64,000 nucleotides of DNA, taken from positions 37,243-101,242 of the forward strand of contig JAAYBV010000038.1 of the NCBI GenBank assembly GCA_012744475.1. The letters are read 5' to 3'. The stretch's first letter is position 1. Each line of letters starts with the position of its first letter. A model generated the notes under the pieces. The model made no database searches, was not told the DNA's origin, and was given only the letters and a program-made list of their open reading frames with translations. Both the position numbers and the translations under genes were made by a program. The stretch is from Phycisphaerae bacterium. Lineage in GTDB: Bacteria > Planctomycetota > Phycisphaerae > Sedimentisphaerales > Anaerobacaceae. Positions 17,552-26,123 of the stretch are shown here, piece by piece.

Positions 17552-18262
17552 ATGAAGCGAACCAGCAGAGAACACATGCGAGTCATTGGTTACTCCCGGT
17601 GCGGGTTCACACTCGTCGAACTGCTGGTGGTGGTGTCGATCATCGCGCTGATGGTATCGATCGCCCTGCCGACGCTGACCCGGGCGCAGAGGAACGGAGA
17701 GGGAGTTCACTGCCTGGCGAACGAACACCAGTTGATGCTGGCTTGGCTGCAATACGCCCAGGACAGTGAGGATCGGCTCTGCCAACCCGAGTCATTCACG
17801 GCGGCCTTGAGACCCTATGTGAAAATGGACGAGATCTACGTATGCAAGGCCGTTCGGGATGAGCACGCGACCAACTCCTATGGTGTTTCGAATACGATGG
17901 GAGGGGAACCTCGCGATGGCATCAAGCCTTTTGACAAGTTGCACCGTGTCTCTCATCCCAGCCAGAGGTCGGTCCTTGTAGATGTGGATGCCGAGTCTCA
18001 GAGGTGTTTCTGGCCCTTGCTGTGGAATGAGGACACCTGGATGTGGCGTCCCTGGTCATGGCCCCCTTCAACCAGCCTCCAGGGCATGACCGCGAGACAC
18101 AATGACGGCTGCAACATCTCGTTCGCTGACGGTCATGGCGAATACCGCCGGTGGAAGGACCGGCGAACTCTGAAGCTGATCAAAGGCCTGATTGCCGACC
18201 CGAATGCCGCTTCAGCCGACAGCGTCGACTTGGAGTTCATGATTGAGGTGTTGACCCCGTAG
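17552..18262 (+). CDS. Type II secretion-type pseudopilin with H-x9-DG motif
   Basis: 236 residues if started at the ATG MKRTSREH; a second ATG eight codons later (MRVIGYS) is equally possible. The prepilin leader is cut before Phe in RCGFTLVELLVVVSIIALM, followed by one hydrophobic helix. The C-terminal ARHNDGCNISFADGHGEYRRW is the H-x9-DG hallmark of planctomycete DUF1559-like pseudopilins. The product would be processed by the prepilin peptidase at 512-1693 and built into an envelope pseudopilus or secretion fibre. First of three genes on this strand. Confidence 0.85.
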   Translation: MKRTSREHMRVIGYSRCGFTLVELLVVVSIIALMVSIALPTLTRAQRNGEGVHCLANEHQLMLAWLQYAQDSEDRLCQPESFTAALRPYVKMDEIYVCKAVRDEHATNSYGVSNTMGGEPRDGIKPFDKLHRVSHPSQRSVLVDVDAESQRCFWPLLWNEDTWMWRPWSWPPSTSLQGMTARHNDGCNISFADGHGEYRRWKDRRTLKLIKGLIADPNAASADSVDLEFMIEVLTP

Positions 18263-18294
18263 GCAGACAGGCTCAGCGGAGGCTTTGCTCGATA

Positions 18295-18885
18295 ATGTTC
18301 CGAGTTCCCGATTGGTTGCGATACGAAGTTCGCCACAAGATCGAGCGGCTCCGCGACGGGTACCAGCATCTTCACGTGAAGGACTCGGTCAATGACCACC
18401 CGCGGACAATCGTGGGCCTGAGTGTCTTTTCCGTACTGCTGCTGGGAATCGTTCTGACGCTCGTCCTCAGGGAGACGCCCGTGCGCCGGCATCAGGGAGG
18501 GAAGGGAGCTTGGTTCTATGATTTGAATACCGGCACGCTGTTTACTGCGGACAGCAGCAGGCCCAACCCGATCGAGGCCCCTTCGGGCGCGTTGCCCGAC
18601 GGCGGGCCGGCCGGCTTCAGGGCTCACGTGTACAGCTATGTGCTGGAGCCGAACGCAACCGAGCGTTTTGTGGGTTTTCTGGAGAGGCCGGACCCGCACG
18701 CGAATGTGCGACAACTCGCCTCCGACGGGGCCGACTTCACGGACTGGGCGCGCGGCCGGCTGATCCGACGTGTTGACGACGACAAATGGGTTTCACCGGC
18801 CAGTCCAGCGGGACGCGAGATCATAGAGAACCTGACACGTCCCAACCGAATGGGCCAGACTCCCATCTACCACGTTCCAAGGTAA
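18295..18885 (+). CDS. Single-pass membrane protein of the pseudopilin operon
   Basis: 196 residues. A basic N-terminal segment of about 38 residues precedes one membrane helix (about 39-60, TIVGLSVFSVLLLGIVLTLVL). The external part begins WFYDLNTGTLFTA and includes IEAPSG. Genes of this type are repeatedly seen beside pseudopilin genes in Phycisphaerae, but I know of no assigned function. It lies 32 bases after the first pseudopilin and 18 bases before the next, so it belongs to the operon and may be an assembly or cargo partner. Confidence 0.7.
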   Translation: MFRVPDWLRYEVRHKIERLRDGYQHLHVKDSVNDHPRTIVGLSVFSVLLLGIVLTLVLRETPVRRHQGGKGAWFYDLNTGTLFTADSSRPNPIEAPSGALPDGGPAGFRAHVYSYVLEPNATERFVGFLERPDPHANVRQLASDGADFTDWARGRLIRRVDDDKWVSPASPAGREIIENLTRPNRMGQTPIYHVPR

Positions 18886-18903
18886 TCTGTGCGGAGAGGC
18901 GAT

Positions 18904-19950
18904 ATGAAGAAGGCCTTCACGTTGGTGGAATTGTTGGTTGTCATCGGGATCATTGCCCTCCTGATGGCAGTCAGCTTGCCCGTGATGCATCGCGCGAGAG
19001 AGCAAGGCGTCGAGACGGCCTGCCAATCGAACCTGCGCCAGATGGCGATGATTCTGAAGACGTACACCGCCGACCACGATCAGTTGTTTCCCGATCCAAG
19101 GTATATCTATCATTCACCCGAGTCTTTCGATCGAAGCAAGTGGGGTGCCTATCCGGTGTGTTGCCGTTGGCATGACGCCCGAATCGGGCCGGATAGTATA
19201 TTATTGCAGGAGCATCTTGAGTTGCGCGGCTCACTCCGGCCGTATCTGGGAAACATGGACATCCTGATCTGCAAGACCGCGAAACGGGCCAACGAGAACA
19301 GAGGATGCTGCAACTCCTGCCCGCTCTGCTCGCACGATCCCGGGATCCGCACGACAACCCAATACACCTACACCATGAATGCACATCTGGGAACCGAACT
19401 CACCACAGGCGGATCAGGAGCCGCATCTGGCAATCTCAGATTCGACAGTCGCACAATCAGAAGCACGGCGACGCGAAGGGAATCCCAAGTGACACGCAGT
19501 CCATCCAGCGTCTTTCTCTTCGGCGAACAGAACTCATGGGCGGTGAATACAATCGGCAGGCAACCCCTCTATGCCGACTCCCATTGGCCGGCAGAGTTTG
19601 AGTTGAGCGGCAAGATTGGTCCAAGCGGCGGGCATTTTGGAACGCTCTACTTGTCGGATCTTCAGATCCTCCCCACCTATATGATCGGTGGATCTCACCT
19701 GGCTAAGGACGACTGGCGAATCGGCCATGCTTTCGCCACCTGTCATCGCCCGCGGAGCGGGGACTTGAACACCGGTCACTCCTACACGGTTATGCTCGAT
19801 GGGCACGTCGAGAGGGTGACCGTGGCAGATCAACTCCGGCGGTCTCGACGCGTCCCGCGTCTGGGCGAGAGCCGTCTCGGTCCGGGGGGCAATCTGGCGC
19901 TGGCCTGGCCCATCGACATTCCTCCGCCGGGCGGTTGGGAAAACCAGTGA
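18904..19950 (+). CDS. Second pseudopilin (prepilin-type N-terminal methylation domain)
   Basis: 348 residues. I start at the ATG (MKKAFTLVELL) because GGAGAGG lies five bases upstream; a GTG five codons earlier is an alternative. The leader is very short and is cut before Phe5, giving FTLVELLVVIGIIALL. A cysteine cluster (CCNSCPLC) lies near residue 140. The end shows HSYTVMLDGHVERV, an H-x-x-x-LDG variant of the DUF1559-like terminus, then a Pro/Gly-rich tail. Same operon as the two preceding genes. Confidence 0.85.
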   Translation: MKKAFTLVELLVVIGIIALLMAVSLPVMHRAREQGVETACQSNLRQMAMILKTYTADHDQLFPDPRYIYHSPESFDRSKWGAYPVCCRWHDARIGPDSILLQEHLELRGSLRPYLGNMDILICKTAKRANENRGCCNSCPLCSHDPGIRTTTQYTYTMNAHLGTELTTGGSGAASGNLRFDSRTIRSTATRRESQVTRSPSSVFLFGEQNSWAVNTIGRQPLYADSHWPAEFELSGKIGPSGGHFGTLYLSDLQILPTYMIGGSHLAKDDWRIGHAFATCHRPRSGDLNTGHSYTVMLDGHVERVTVADQLRRSRRVPRLGESRLGPGGNLALAWPIDIPPPGGWENQ

Positions 19951-19994
19951 CTCGGCAAGGACCCGTGACTACATACCGGTGGCTCATCCCTGCA

Positions 19995-21077
19995 TCACGG
20001 CAGAAAGGACTTGGCGGCCGCCAGTTTCTCGGGCAGGTAGTGCTCGATCACGTAGTTGAGGTCGTGGACCGCGAAGGCCTGCTGCTCGGCCCTGACACCC
20101 ATATCGAGCAACTGCTGGATGGCGTCCTGCCAGGGCTTGAAGTGCTGGACGAACGGGTCGTTCTTCAGCGCATCCTTGGCCCGCTTGACGTCGACCTCCT
20201 TGAGGGGATGAGTGGGGAGCTTGTAGTCGATGATGTCTTGGGGTGTGACTCCGAGAAACCTGGCGTTGGGCACACAGAAATAGCGGTTGATGTGTGCGGC
20301 GTTGCCCGAGCCGACCTTGAGGGTCCGGTAGATGTTGAACATCCCGTACGGGTCGCAGTCCACGAAGGCGTAGACGGGCAGCTTCAGCTCGTCGGCCAGC
20401 CGACGGATGAAACGTCGGCACGCCCGCGTCGGCACGCCGCCCATCGAAACGAGGATGCAATTGGCCTTGCGCCAGTAGCTGTGCTTGACCAGGCGCTGGA
20501 ACATGCCGGCCGTCTCGATGGCCAGGACGAACTTGGCCTTCGTCTCGAACTTCAGGTGCTCGACCGAGATGGGGATCGAATAGGCGCCGGAGCCAAACTG
20601 CGTGCAGTCGATCCGCAGAGGCTTGCCCGTGTCCGGCTGGCGGTCGACGACGATGAGCTGGCCGGCGATCTCGCCGCCCTTCTCCTCCGGGATGAAGCCG
20701 AGCTGCTCGCGGTTGACCTCGAACAGCGCTTCGATGTCGTCGAGCACGGTGTCCGATTCCGGCTGCTCGTCGAACCGCGCATCGTCCCAGTTCTTCGAGA
20801 CGTAATATGCCTCTCGCTTGGTCATGATCTCGTCGTCTTCGACGAGCGTCTTGGCGGTGGACATCATGCGAAGGGTCTGGGCGAACGTCTTGACGGTTGC
20901 GACGGTCAGCGTGCGGGTCTTCCGCTTGCCCCGCAGTTCGAGGAAGCCGGTCTTCGGCAGGTACTTCACGTTGCTCAACGCGCGCAGCGGGAACGACAGC
21001 GTGGGCTTGCCCTTGTGCTGAATCTTGTCCCGAACGGAGGCGGCGGTGTCCTTAATTCGATTGGCCAGCTTGCTCAC
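19995..21077 (-). CDS. top6A: DNA topoisomerase VI subunit A
   Basis: 360 residues, a normal length, from a GTG with AAAGGAG six bases upstream. Spo11/Top6A family: the catalytic tyrosine should be Tyr92 in TKREAYYVSK on the 5Y-CAP domain. The Toprim domain has the glutamate in LAIETAGMFQR and the D-x-D in FVDCDPYGMFNIYRTL. With subunit B it makes ATP-dependent double-strand breaks and passes DNA, decatenating and relaxing supercoils. The GTG overlaps the stop of top6B by four bases, indicating translational coupling. A copy of its last 18 codons lies at 17246-17300. Confidence 0.95.
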   Translation of the reverse strand: MSKLANRIKDTAASVRDKIQHKGKPTLSFPLRALSNVKYLPKTGFLELRGKRKTRTLTVATVKTFAQTLRMMSTAKTLVEDDEIMTKREAYYVSKNWDDARFDEQPESDTVLDDIEALFEVNREQLGFIPEEKGGEIAGQLIVVDRQPDTGKPLRIDCTQFGSGAYSIPISVEHLKFETKAKFVLAIETAGMFQRLVKHSYWRKANCILVSMGGVPTRACRRFIRRLADELKLPVYAFVDCDPYGMFNIYRTLKVGSGNAAHINRYFCVPNARFLGVTPQDIIDYKLPTHPLKEVDVKRAKDALKNDPFVQHFKPWQDAIQQLLDMGVRAEQQAFAVHDLNYVIEHYLPEKLAAAKSFLP

Positions 21078-22870
21078 GATCGGCTCCTTTCGAGGACGTC
21101 GGTCAACTGCATCACCAGGGTCTGTTCCTGACGCTCGGTGAGGTCCAGCATCTCCCGAAGAGCGATGGCGACGTGGGGAATGTATTTCTGGATATAGGCT
21201 TTCTTCTTTTCCGATTCGGCGGCTTTGCGTCGCCGGCGGATGAACACCGCCAGCTGCCGGCCGCACTCCTGGAGCGCCAGCCGGACCTCCTTGATGATCT
21301 CGGGATAGTGCGCTACCGCCTCCTTGCTCTCGGAGGTGAACGGCACCCAGACCGACGCCATGTGCACCAGTATGACCAGCGGGCCTGAGGGCAACGCGCC
21401 GTTGGCCTGCTGGAGGGCGTAGTTGCGCCAGTCCGTGGAGATCACCGACTTGGTCATCGCGCAGGCCGACTGCTGATAGAGCAGAGGCACGCGATTGGCG
21501 TAGCGCAGCACGCGCGCCAGCCCGTCGGCCTCCAGCGAGCCGCCGTAGGCGAGCCCTGCCTCGATCTGGAAGGGATTGCCCCGGTAGACGGACGGTGGAC
21601 GCGTCACGGCGGTGTAGAAATCGGCCTCGATCTGCGTCTTGAGACCCGCCAGAATCAGCTCCTCGCCGATCGGGCTGAGACAATCGGTCGGCGGGTTCAT
21701 GATCTTCGTGTGGTTGATCGCTTTGAAGAGATTGTCCGCCTCCTGCCGGGCGATCCGCGCGGGTCGGGCTCGCTCATAGAGCTTGGCGGCCTCGCAGATC
21801 TGCTTGGCGACGCGCATGCTGACGCGGGAAAAATCCGTGTGCAGGAAGGACTGGAGCGTCTGCGCCTTGGTGTCGTGGAGCATTTTGATGAGCACGCCCA
21901 GCTCGACCCCATACGGGTGCGGCTTGATCTCTCGCGTCTCGACGGGCAACTGGTCCGTGGCCCGCTTGTAGTCCTTCACCTCGCCTTCGGGCGTGACGAA
22001 CTGGAGCGAGACGTGCGGATTGGCGATGGCAGTCTGTTCGAGGTACTCCTCCACCGACTGGCGGCCCTTCTGGTACTTGGCTTCCAGTTCGATCTCGACC
22101 TTGGTGCCGCGATCGACAGGCCATTCGATCGTCTCATCGACGATGATTCGCGGCTCGTTCTTCTTGGTGTCGATCTCCAGCTCATAATGATGGGCCGGCT
22201 TGTTGCGGCTGGTCTTCGACGTGATGGAGACGGGCTTGCCCGTGGTGAGCTGGCCGTACATGCCGGCCGCCGAGATGCCGATCCCCTGCTGGCCGCGTGA
22301 CATCTTGAGCCGGTGGAACTTCGAGCCGTACAGCAGCTTCGCGAAGATCTTGGGAATCTGCGTCTTGACGATGCCCGGGCCGTTGTCCTCGATCGTCACG
22401 CGGAAGCGATCTTCCCCCGAGCCGGGCGCGACGATCACCTTCACCTCAGGCAGGATGCCCCCTTCCTCGCACGCGTCGAGCGAGTTGTCCACCCCCTCCT
22501 TGATCGTCGTCAGCAGCGCCTTTCGCGGATTGTCGAAACCGAGCAGGTGGCGGTTCTTGGTGAAGAACTCCGCTACGGAGATTTCACGCTGGCCGCGAGC
22601 CATGTCCTCGGCGGTTGCGCGGCCAACCGGCTGTTTCGTCGCTCGTCGCTCGTCGCTCGGGCCTTGCGGCTCGGGCAATGGCTCCGGCGTCGGGATCGGC
22701 TCGGGCGCCGTCGTCCTGGTCTTGCGGACCGCCTTCTTCGCAACCTTCCTGGCAGTCTTCTTCGTCGCCTTCTTCACCGTCTTCTTGACGGGCTTCCGTG
22801 CGGCCTTCTTGTGCTTCGTATGAACCGCCCCGGCTTTCGTCGCGGCGGCCTTCTTCCTGGCTTTTCCCAT
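21074..22870 (-). CDS. top6B: DNA topoisomerase VI subunit B with a basic N-terminal tail
   Basis: 598 residues. The GHKL ATPase motifs are clear: KEGVDNSLDACEE (N box), DNGPGIVK (G1) and GQQGIGISAAGMYGQ (G2). A helix-two-turn-helix and transducer domain follow, ending near residue 530. Residues 1-50 are a Lys/Ala-rich, histone H1-like tail made of KKxxKKxxRK steps, and residues 55-75 are Pro/Glu-rich. Archaeal subunits lack such a tail. The tail could bind DNA nonspecifically; this is inferred. Topoisomerase VI is typical of archaea and plants and patchy in bacteria. First gene of a two-gene operon. Confidence 0.95.
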   Translation of the reverse strand: MGKARKKAAATKAGAVHTKHKKAARKPVKKTVKKATKKTARKVAKKAVRKTRTTAPEPIPTPEPLPEPQGPSDERRATKQPVGRATAEDMARGQREISVAEFFTKNRHLLGFDNPRKALLTTIKEGVDNSLDACEEGGILPEVKVIVAPGSGEDRFRVTIEDNGPGIVKTQIPKIFAKLLYGSKFHRLKMSRGQQGIGISAAGMYGQLTTGKPVSITSKTSRNKPAHHYELEIDTKKNEPRIIVDETIEWPVDRGTKVEIELEAKYQKGRQSVEEYLEQTAIANPHVSLQFVTPEGEVKDYKRATDQLPVETREIKPHPYGVELGVLIKMLHDTKAQTLQSFLHTDFSRVSMRVAKQICEAAKLYERARPARIARQEADNLFKAINHTKIMNPPTDCLSPIGEELILAGLKTQIEADFYTAVTRPPSVYRGNPFQIEAGLAYGGSLEADGLARVLRYANRVPLLYQQSACAMTKSVISTDWRNYALQQANGALPSGPLVILVHMASVWVPFTSESKEAVAHYPEIIKEVRLALQECGRQLAVFIRRRRKAAESEKKKAYIQKYIPHVAIALREMLDLTERQEQTLVMQLTDVLERSRS

Positions 22871-22965
22871 CGGTTCGATTCTTTCCTCCCAAGTTCAGCC
22901 CATCCAAAGGCATCACCTGATAGCGAAAACCGGCATCTGCGTCAAGCCCGCGTTTGAGCTTGCTG

Positions 22966-23090
22966 GTGGGTGGCAGCCTCAAGGCGAAGTGAAACGGAGC
23001 CTTGGGGATGGCCCATCGCACACGCAACCAGGATCGTAGCAGCGGACCAAATCACCATCCCCAAACGCTGCGCGTTTGAGGCTGCCACGC
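22966..23090. repeat. Palindromic dispersed element, CTCAA subfamily (copy 3, short ends)
   Basis: GTGGCAGCCTCAAGG pairs with GTTTGAGGCTGCCAC at the right; inner arms CTTGGGGATGG and CCATCCCCAA. The TG/CA-rich ends are missing. On the minus strand the element starts within about five bases of the stop codon of the Gfo/Idh/MocA gene. Confidence 0.85.
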
Positions 23091-23095
23091 GCCAC

Positions 23096-24286
23096 CTACG
23101 TCCTGGTGAACTGGGGGATCGGGAGCGTCTCGCCGTCCTTGAGCGCCGACTGGTGCGCGACGACCCCTGGGACGGTCATCGCGAGGGCCTCGTAGACGTT
23201 GACGAGCGGCTCACGGTCTTCGAGGATCGCGGTGATGAACTCGTTGGCCAGCGGCCCGTGCGAGCCCCCGTGCCCACCGGCGGGCATGCCGGGCGGCAGC
23301 GCCGGCACCGTGATATCCGGCAGGTCTTTCAGCAGGCCGTGATACTCCGTGTCCTGCATCCAACCACGCTGGCCGTAGACGCGACCGGTCTCGACGACCA
23401 CGTCCTGCACGCCCATGCACATGAGCATGCGCGAGGCGCCGCCTTCGCTCGTCTGGAACAGGGCGATCTCGTCGCTGTACGGATTTTCGTACTTGTTGGC
23501 GCCCGGCTTGTTGGACGGCAGACCCGCGTCGAAACCAATGCACGAGACGGAGGTGAACCGCCCGCCGGAGACGCCGACGTAGTAGGCGGTCGAATGAGTC
23601 GGATACCACAGCGGAGGCGAGCCGATGCGCCAGCCGTTGAACGACGGAATCGGGGTGGGACAGAAATGGAAGTACTCGCCCTCGGAGTAGACGAGCTTGC
23701 CGAAGCCGCCGGCCCGGTAGATCTGCCGCATCGCGCAGCAGTCCGCGCGGTAATAGCTCGTCTCGGCCATCATGTACTTCAGGCCGGTCTTCCGAACCGT
23801 CTCGACGAGATGCTCGGCCTGCTCGATCGAGCCCCACACCGCCGGCACCGCCGTCATCACGTGCTTGCCGTGGTTGAGCACCTCCATGCAGTGCTTGGCG
23901 TGGTTCGGGGCATCGGTGGCGACGAAGACCGCCTCGATCTTCGGGTCTTTGACGAGCACCTCCAGCGACTCGTACGACTTCTCGCAGCGGCACGCCTGCA
24001 TCAGCCCCGCGCGCCGCTCGGCGATCAGATCGCTGACCGCGACGATCTCGACGTTCGGATGGTCCTGGAAGCCGAAGGCGGCGCCGAACTGGCAGACGCC
24101 GTAGCCGACGATGCCCACGCGCACCTTCCGTTCGGAGACCGGCTGCCAGACCTTCTCCGTGGATCGCTGGCTGCCCCTGGCGGCGCCGGTGGAAAGGCTC
24201 GCCGCCGCCGTCGCTCCGAGCGAAAGCCGGCCCAGCGTTTCGAGAAAATCGCGGCGGTCCATCGGTCCCAATCCAGCAGTCGACAT
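23096..24286 (-). CDS. Tat-exported Gfo/Idh/MocA-family oxidoreductase
   Basis: 396 residues, ATG with AAGGAGG seven bases upstream. The N-terminus has a twin-arginine signal (MDRRDFLETLGRLSLGA). The Rossmann motif is VGIVGYGVCQFGAA, followed by AVFVATDAPNHAKH and the family motif GKHVMTAVP. A C-terminal GGHGGSHGPLANEF resembles the metal/glycan-binding loop of GH109-like members. Such proteins act on sugars through NAD-dependent oxidation, sometimes giving net hydrolysis; the substrate is unknown. It is about 27% shorter in its C-terminal linker than GH109 enzymes I recall, so a GH109 label is not made. A paralogue lies at 36370. Confidence 0.88.
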   Translation of the reverse strand: MSTAGLGPMDRRDFLETLGRLSLGATAAASLSTGAARGSQRSTEKVWQPVSERKVRVGIVGYGVCQFGAAFGFQDHPNVEIVAVSDLIAERRAGLMQACRCEKSYESLEVLVKDPKIEAVFVATDAPNHAKHCMEVLNHGKHVMTAVPAVWGSIEQAEHLVETVRKTGLKYMMAETSYYRADCCAMRQIYRAGGFGKLVYSEGEYFHFCPTPIPSFNGWRIGSPPLWYPTHSTAYYVGVSGGRFTSVSCIGFDAGLPSNKPGANKYENPYSDEIALFQTSEGGASRMLMCMGVQDVVVETGRVYGQRGWMQDTEYHGLLKDLPDITVPALPPGMPAGGHGGSHGPLANEFITAILEDREPLVNVYEALAMTVPGVVAHQSALKDGETLPIPQFTRT

Positions 24287-24360
24287 CGGTCAGCCTCCTT
24301 CATTGCAGGCAGTATATGAACCGGCCGCAGCACACGTGCGGCTCGCGGTCCGGCCGGCCC

Positions 24361-24390
24361 ATTCTACGCCGATTCGACGCACCGCGCCAA
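24361..24390 (-). promoter_or_regulatory. Candidate promoter of the Gfo/Idh/MocA gene
   Basis: TTGGCG, 18 bases, TAGAAT on the minus strand, about 75 bases before the start codon. The same hexamers and spacing occur at 26071 and 27635. Confidence 0.5.
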
Positions 24391-24463
24391 GAAGTCATGC
24401 CCAAGAGGGTGCATGACCGCTTCTGCGAGGCTCGCTTGGGTACCCTGCAGAAGCACGAATGAC

Positions 24464-24491
24464 GTAGGGGCGAATGATTATTCGCCCCTAC
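24464..24491. repeat. Perfect 12-bp REP-like palindrome
   Basis: GTAGGGGCGAAT, four-base loop GATT, ATTCGCCCCTAC. It is the best copy of the palindrome also seen at 1733 and 3585. No gene is present between 24287 and 24639. Confidence 0.75.
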
Positions 24492-24540
24492 CGGGTTCTT
24501 CGCATTGGGCACCTTTCGGTGTCTGCGAGCATCCAAGGCC

Positions 24541-24617
24541 ACCATCCCTCCCGATGTACATCGGGACTGCGCGTTTGAGGCTGCCACACACATGCCAGGA
24601 TGTTCTGACACACACCG
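24541..24617. repeat. Half copy of the palindromic element (copy 4, one arm)
   Basis: Carries only the right arm: ACCATCCCTC, GTTTGAGGCTGCCAC, ACATGCCAGGATGTTC and CACACACC. On the minus strand it begins about 20 bases after the MFS transporter stop codon. Confidence 0.8.
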
Positions 24618-24639
24618 AAGACCAAGCGATCCGGCATCT

Positions 24640-25989
24640 CTACCGGGCCTGGCGCCGGTAGGTCTCTTTCATGACCAGCGTGCAGGCCAGAGCCAGAACC
24701 GATGCGACGAGGAGCACCAGGAGCACGACGCGATAGCCGGCGAGGGGGTATCCGGCATCGGGAGCGTGGGGATAGGCGTCCAATATCCGTCCGAGCAGCC
24801 ACATGAACACCGCGCCTCCGAAGAACGGGAACAGGTTCACCGTTCCGACGGAGGTCCCCGCCATCGCGACGGGAAACAGCTCCTTAGTCGTGGTGAAGCC
24901 CATGATGACGATGGCGGACGAGAACACCGAGAACAGGAAGAACCACACGTAGAGCGCCCATTGCGGCAGGCTCGCGGGCCGCATGACCACCAGCAGCATC
25001 AGCAACGTGAGGATCGCGGAGGCGAGGATGAACACCCGCTTGCGACTGTGCAGCAGGCGCTCGGACAGCAGGCCCAGCAGCGGACTACCGACGATCATGC
25101 CCCAAGCGAGCATGCTCAGGACCGCTCCGGCCTGGCCTTTGCTCATGCCGTAGACATGCATGAGATACGGACCGCTCCAGAGGCCGCCGAAGCCGAAGAA
25201 GATGCCGCAGTCGAAGAAGAACCAGATGGCCACCGGCCAGAAATGCTTCGTCCCAACGACCCGCTTGGCGCCCGCGAACAGACCAATGTTCGCAGTGGCG
25301 CCATCAGGCGTTTCCTGCGGCGCCTTTGTAGACACACTCCCGTCGCCCGTCGGCGCGATCGAAGGCCAGCCCTTGTCGGAAGGCCGGTCGCGGACGATGA
25401 GCCAGACCAGGGCCATCAGCAGCAGGCTTGCCCCTCCGATCACCTGAAACGAGATGCGCCACCCGAACCATGTGGCCAGCAGACCGAGAAGCCACGTCCC
25501 CGCCAGCACGCCCACGCCTCCGACGGCGTTGAGGATTCCGGCCATCACGGCAAACTCGCCGGCCCGGAACCACTGCGAGAGGATCTTCATGGTGGGGATG
25601 AAGACCATCGAGACGCCCAGGCCGACCGCCACCCGCGCGGCAAAGGCGGTGCGGATGCCCGGCGCCAGGCCGAAGAACACGCTGCCGGCCGCCGCCAGCA
25701 GCAGAGAGACGGTGACGGTCTTGCGAGGTCCGACGGAATCGGCCAGCAGGCCCGCCGGAAACTGCATCGCCGCATAGCAGTAGAAGTACACCGAGCCGAG
25801 CAGACCCAGGACGCCCGCCGCGACGTCGAAATCGGCCGCCAGATCGTCCGCCACGACGGACAGCGAAAGCCGATGGAAGTAGACGAAGAAATACGCCAGC
25901 CCGAGCACCGCGAAGATGGCCCACCGATAGACCATCATCCTCCGCTCGTGCGGCGTCGGTGTCACCGGACCCATCGTCTGTAGCGTCAC
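24640..25989 (-). CDS. MFS transporter
   Basis: 449 residues from a GTG start (V-T-L-Q-T-M) chosen because AAGGAA lies about eight bases upstream, whereas the ATG seven codons earlier has none. Twelve membrane helices in two halves. The helix 2-3 loop shows the MFS signature form ADSVGPRKTV (D-x-x-G-x-R-K), and helix 1 has the AYFFVYFHRLSLSVVADDL seen in sugar-phosphate/organic acid permeases. The substrate cannot be read from sequence. Next to GH43/GH117-like and oxidoreductase genes, a sugar or sugar-acid is plausible. Confidence 0.9.
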   Translation of the reverse strand: MTLQTMGPVTPTPHERRMMVYRWAIFAVLGLAYFFVYFHRLSLSVVADDLAADFDVAAGVLGLLGSVYFYCYAAMQFPAGLLADSVGPRKTVTVSLLLAAAGSVFFGLAPGIRTAFAARVAVGLGVSMVFIPTMKILSQWFRAGEFAVMAGILNAVGGVGVLAGTWLLGLLATWFGWRISFQVIGGASLLLMALVWLIVRDRPSDKGWPSIAPTGDGSVSTKAPQETPDGATANIGLFAGAKRVVGTKHFWPVAIWFFFDCGIFFGFGGLWSGPYLMHVYGMSKGQAGAVLSMLAWGMIVGSPLLGLLSERLLHSRKRVFILASAILTLLMLLVVMRPASLPQWALYVWFFLFSVFSSAIVIMGFTTTKELFPVAMAGTSVGTVNLFPFFGGAVFMWLLGRILDAYPHAPDAGYPLAGYRVVLLVLLVASVLALACTLVMKETYRRQAR

Positions 25990-26070
25990 AGGCTCACTTC
26001 CTTCCCGCATCGAAAAGACTGGAGGCCGTAGGCTGTAGGAGTCCTTCCAGCCTCCCGGCTCGTTCGCCCC

Positions 26071-26100
26071 ATTCTACAGGGGCCTGTGACCGGGCGCCAA
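26071..26100 (-). promoter_or_regulatory. Candidate promoter of the MFS gene
   Basis: TTGGCG, 18 bases, TAGAAT on the minus strand. The surrounding sequence is nearly repeated at 27630-27690, upstream of the next gene. Confidence 0.5.
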
Positions 26101-26123
26101 CCTTTCAACTCGCCGCAGCAGCG

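Noticed and set aside
23096..24286. Naming this oxidoreductase a GH109 alpha-N-acetylgalactosaminidase
   Set aside because: Only the Tat signal, fold and an HGG-containing loop are shared; substrate-defining residues cannot be judged from one sequence.
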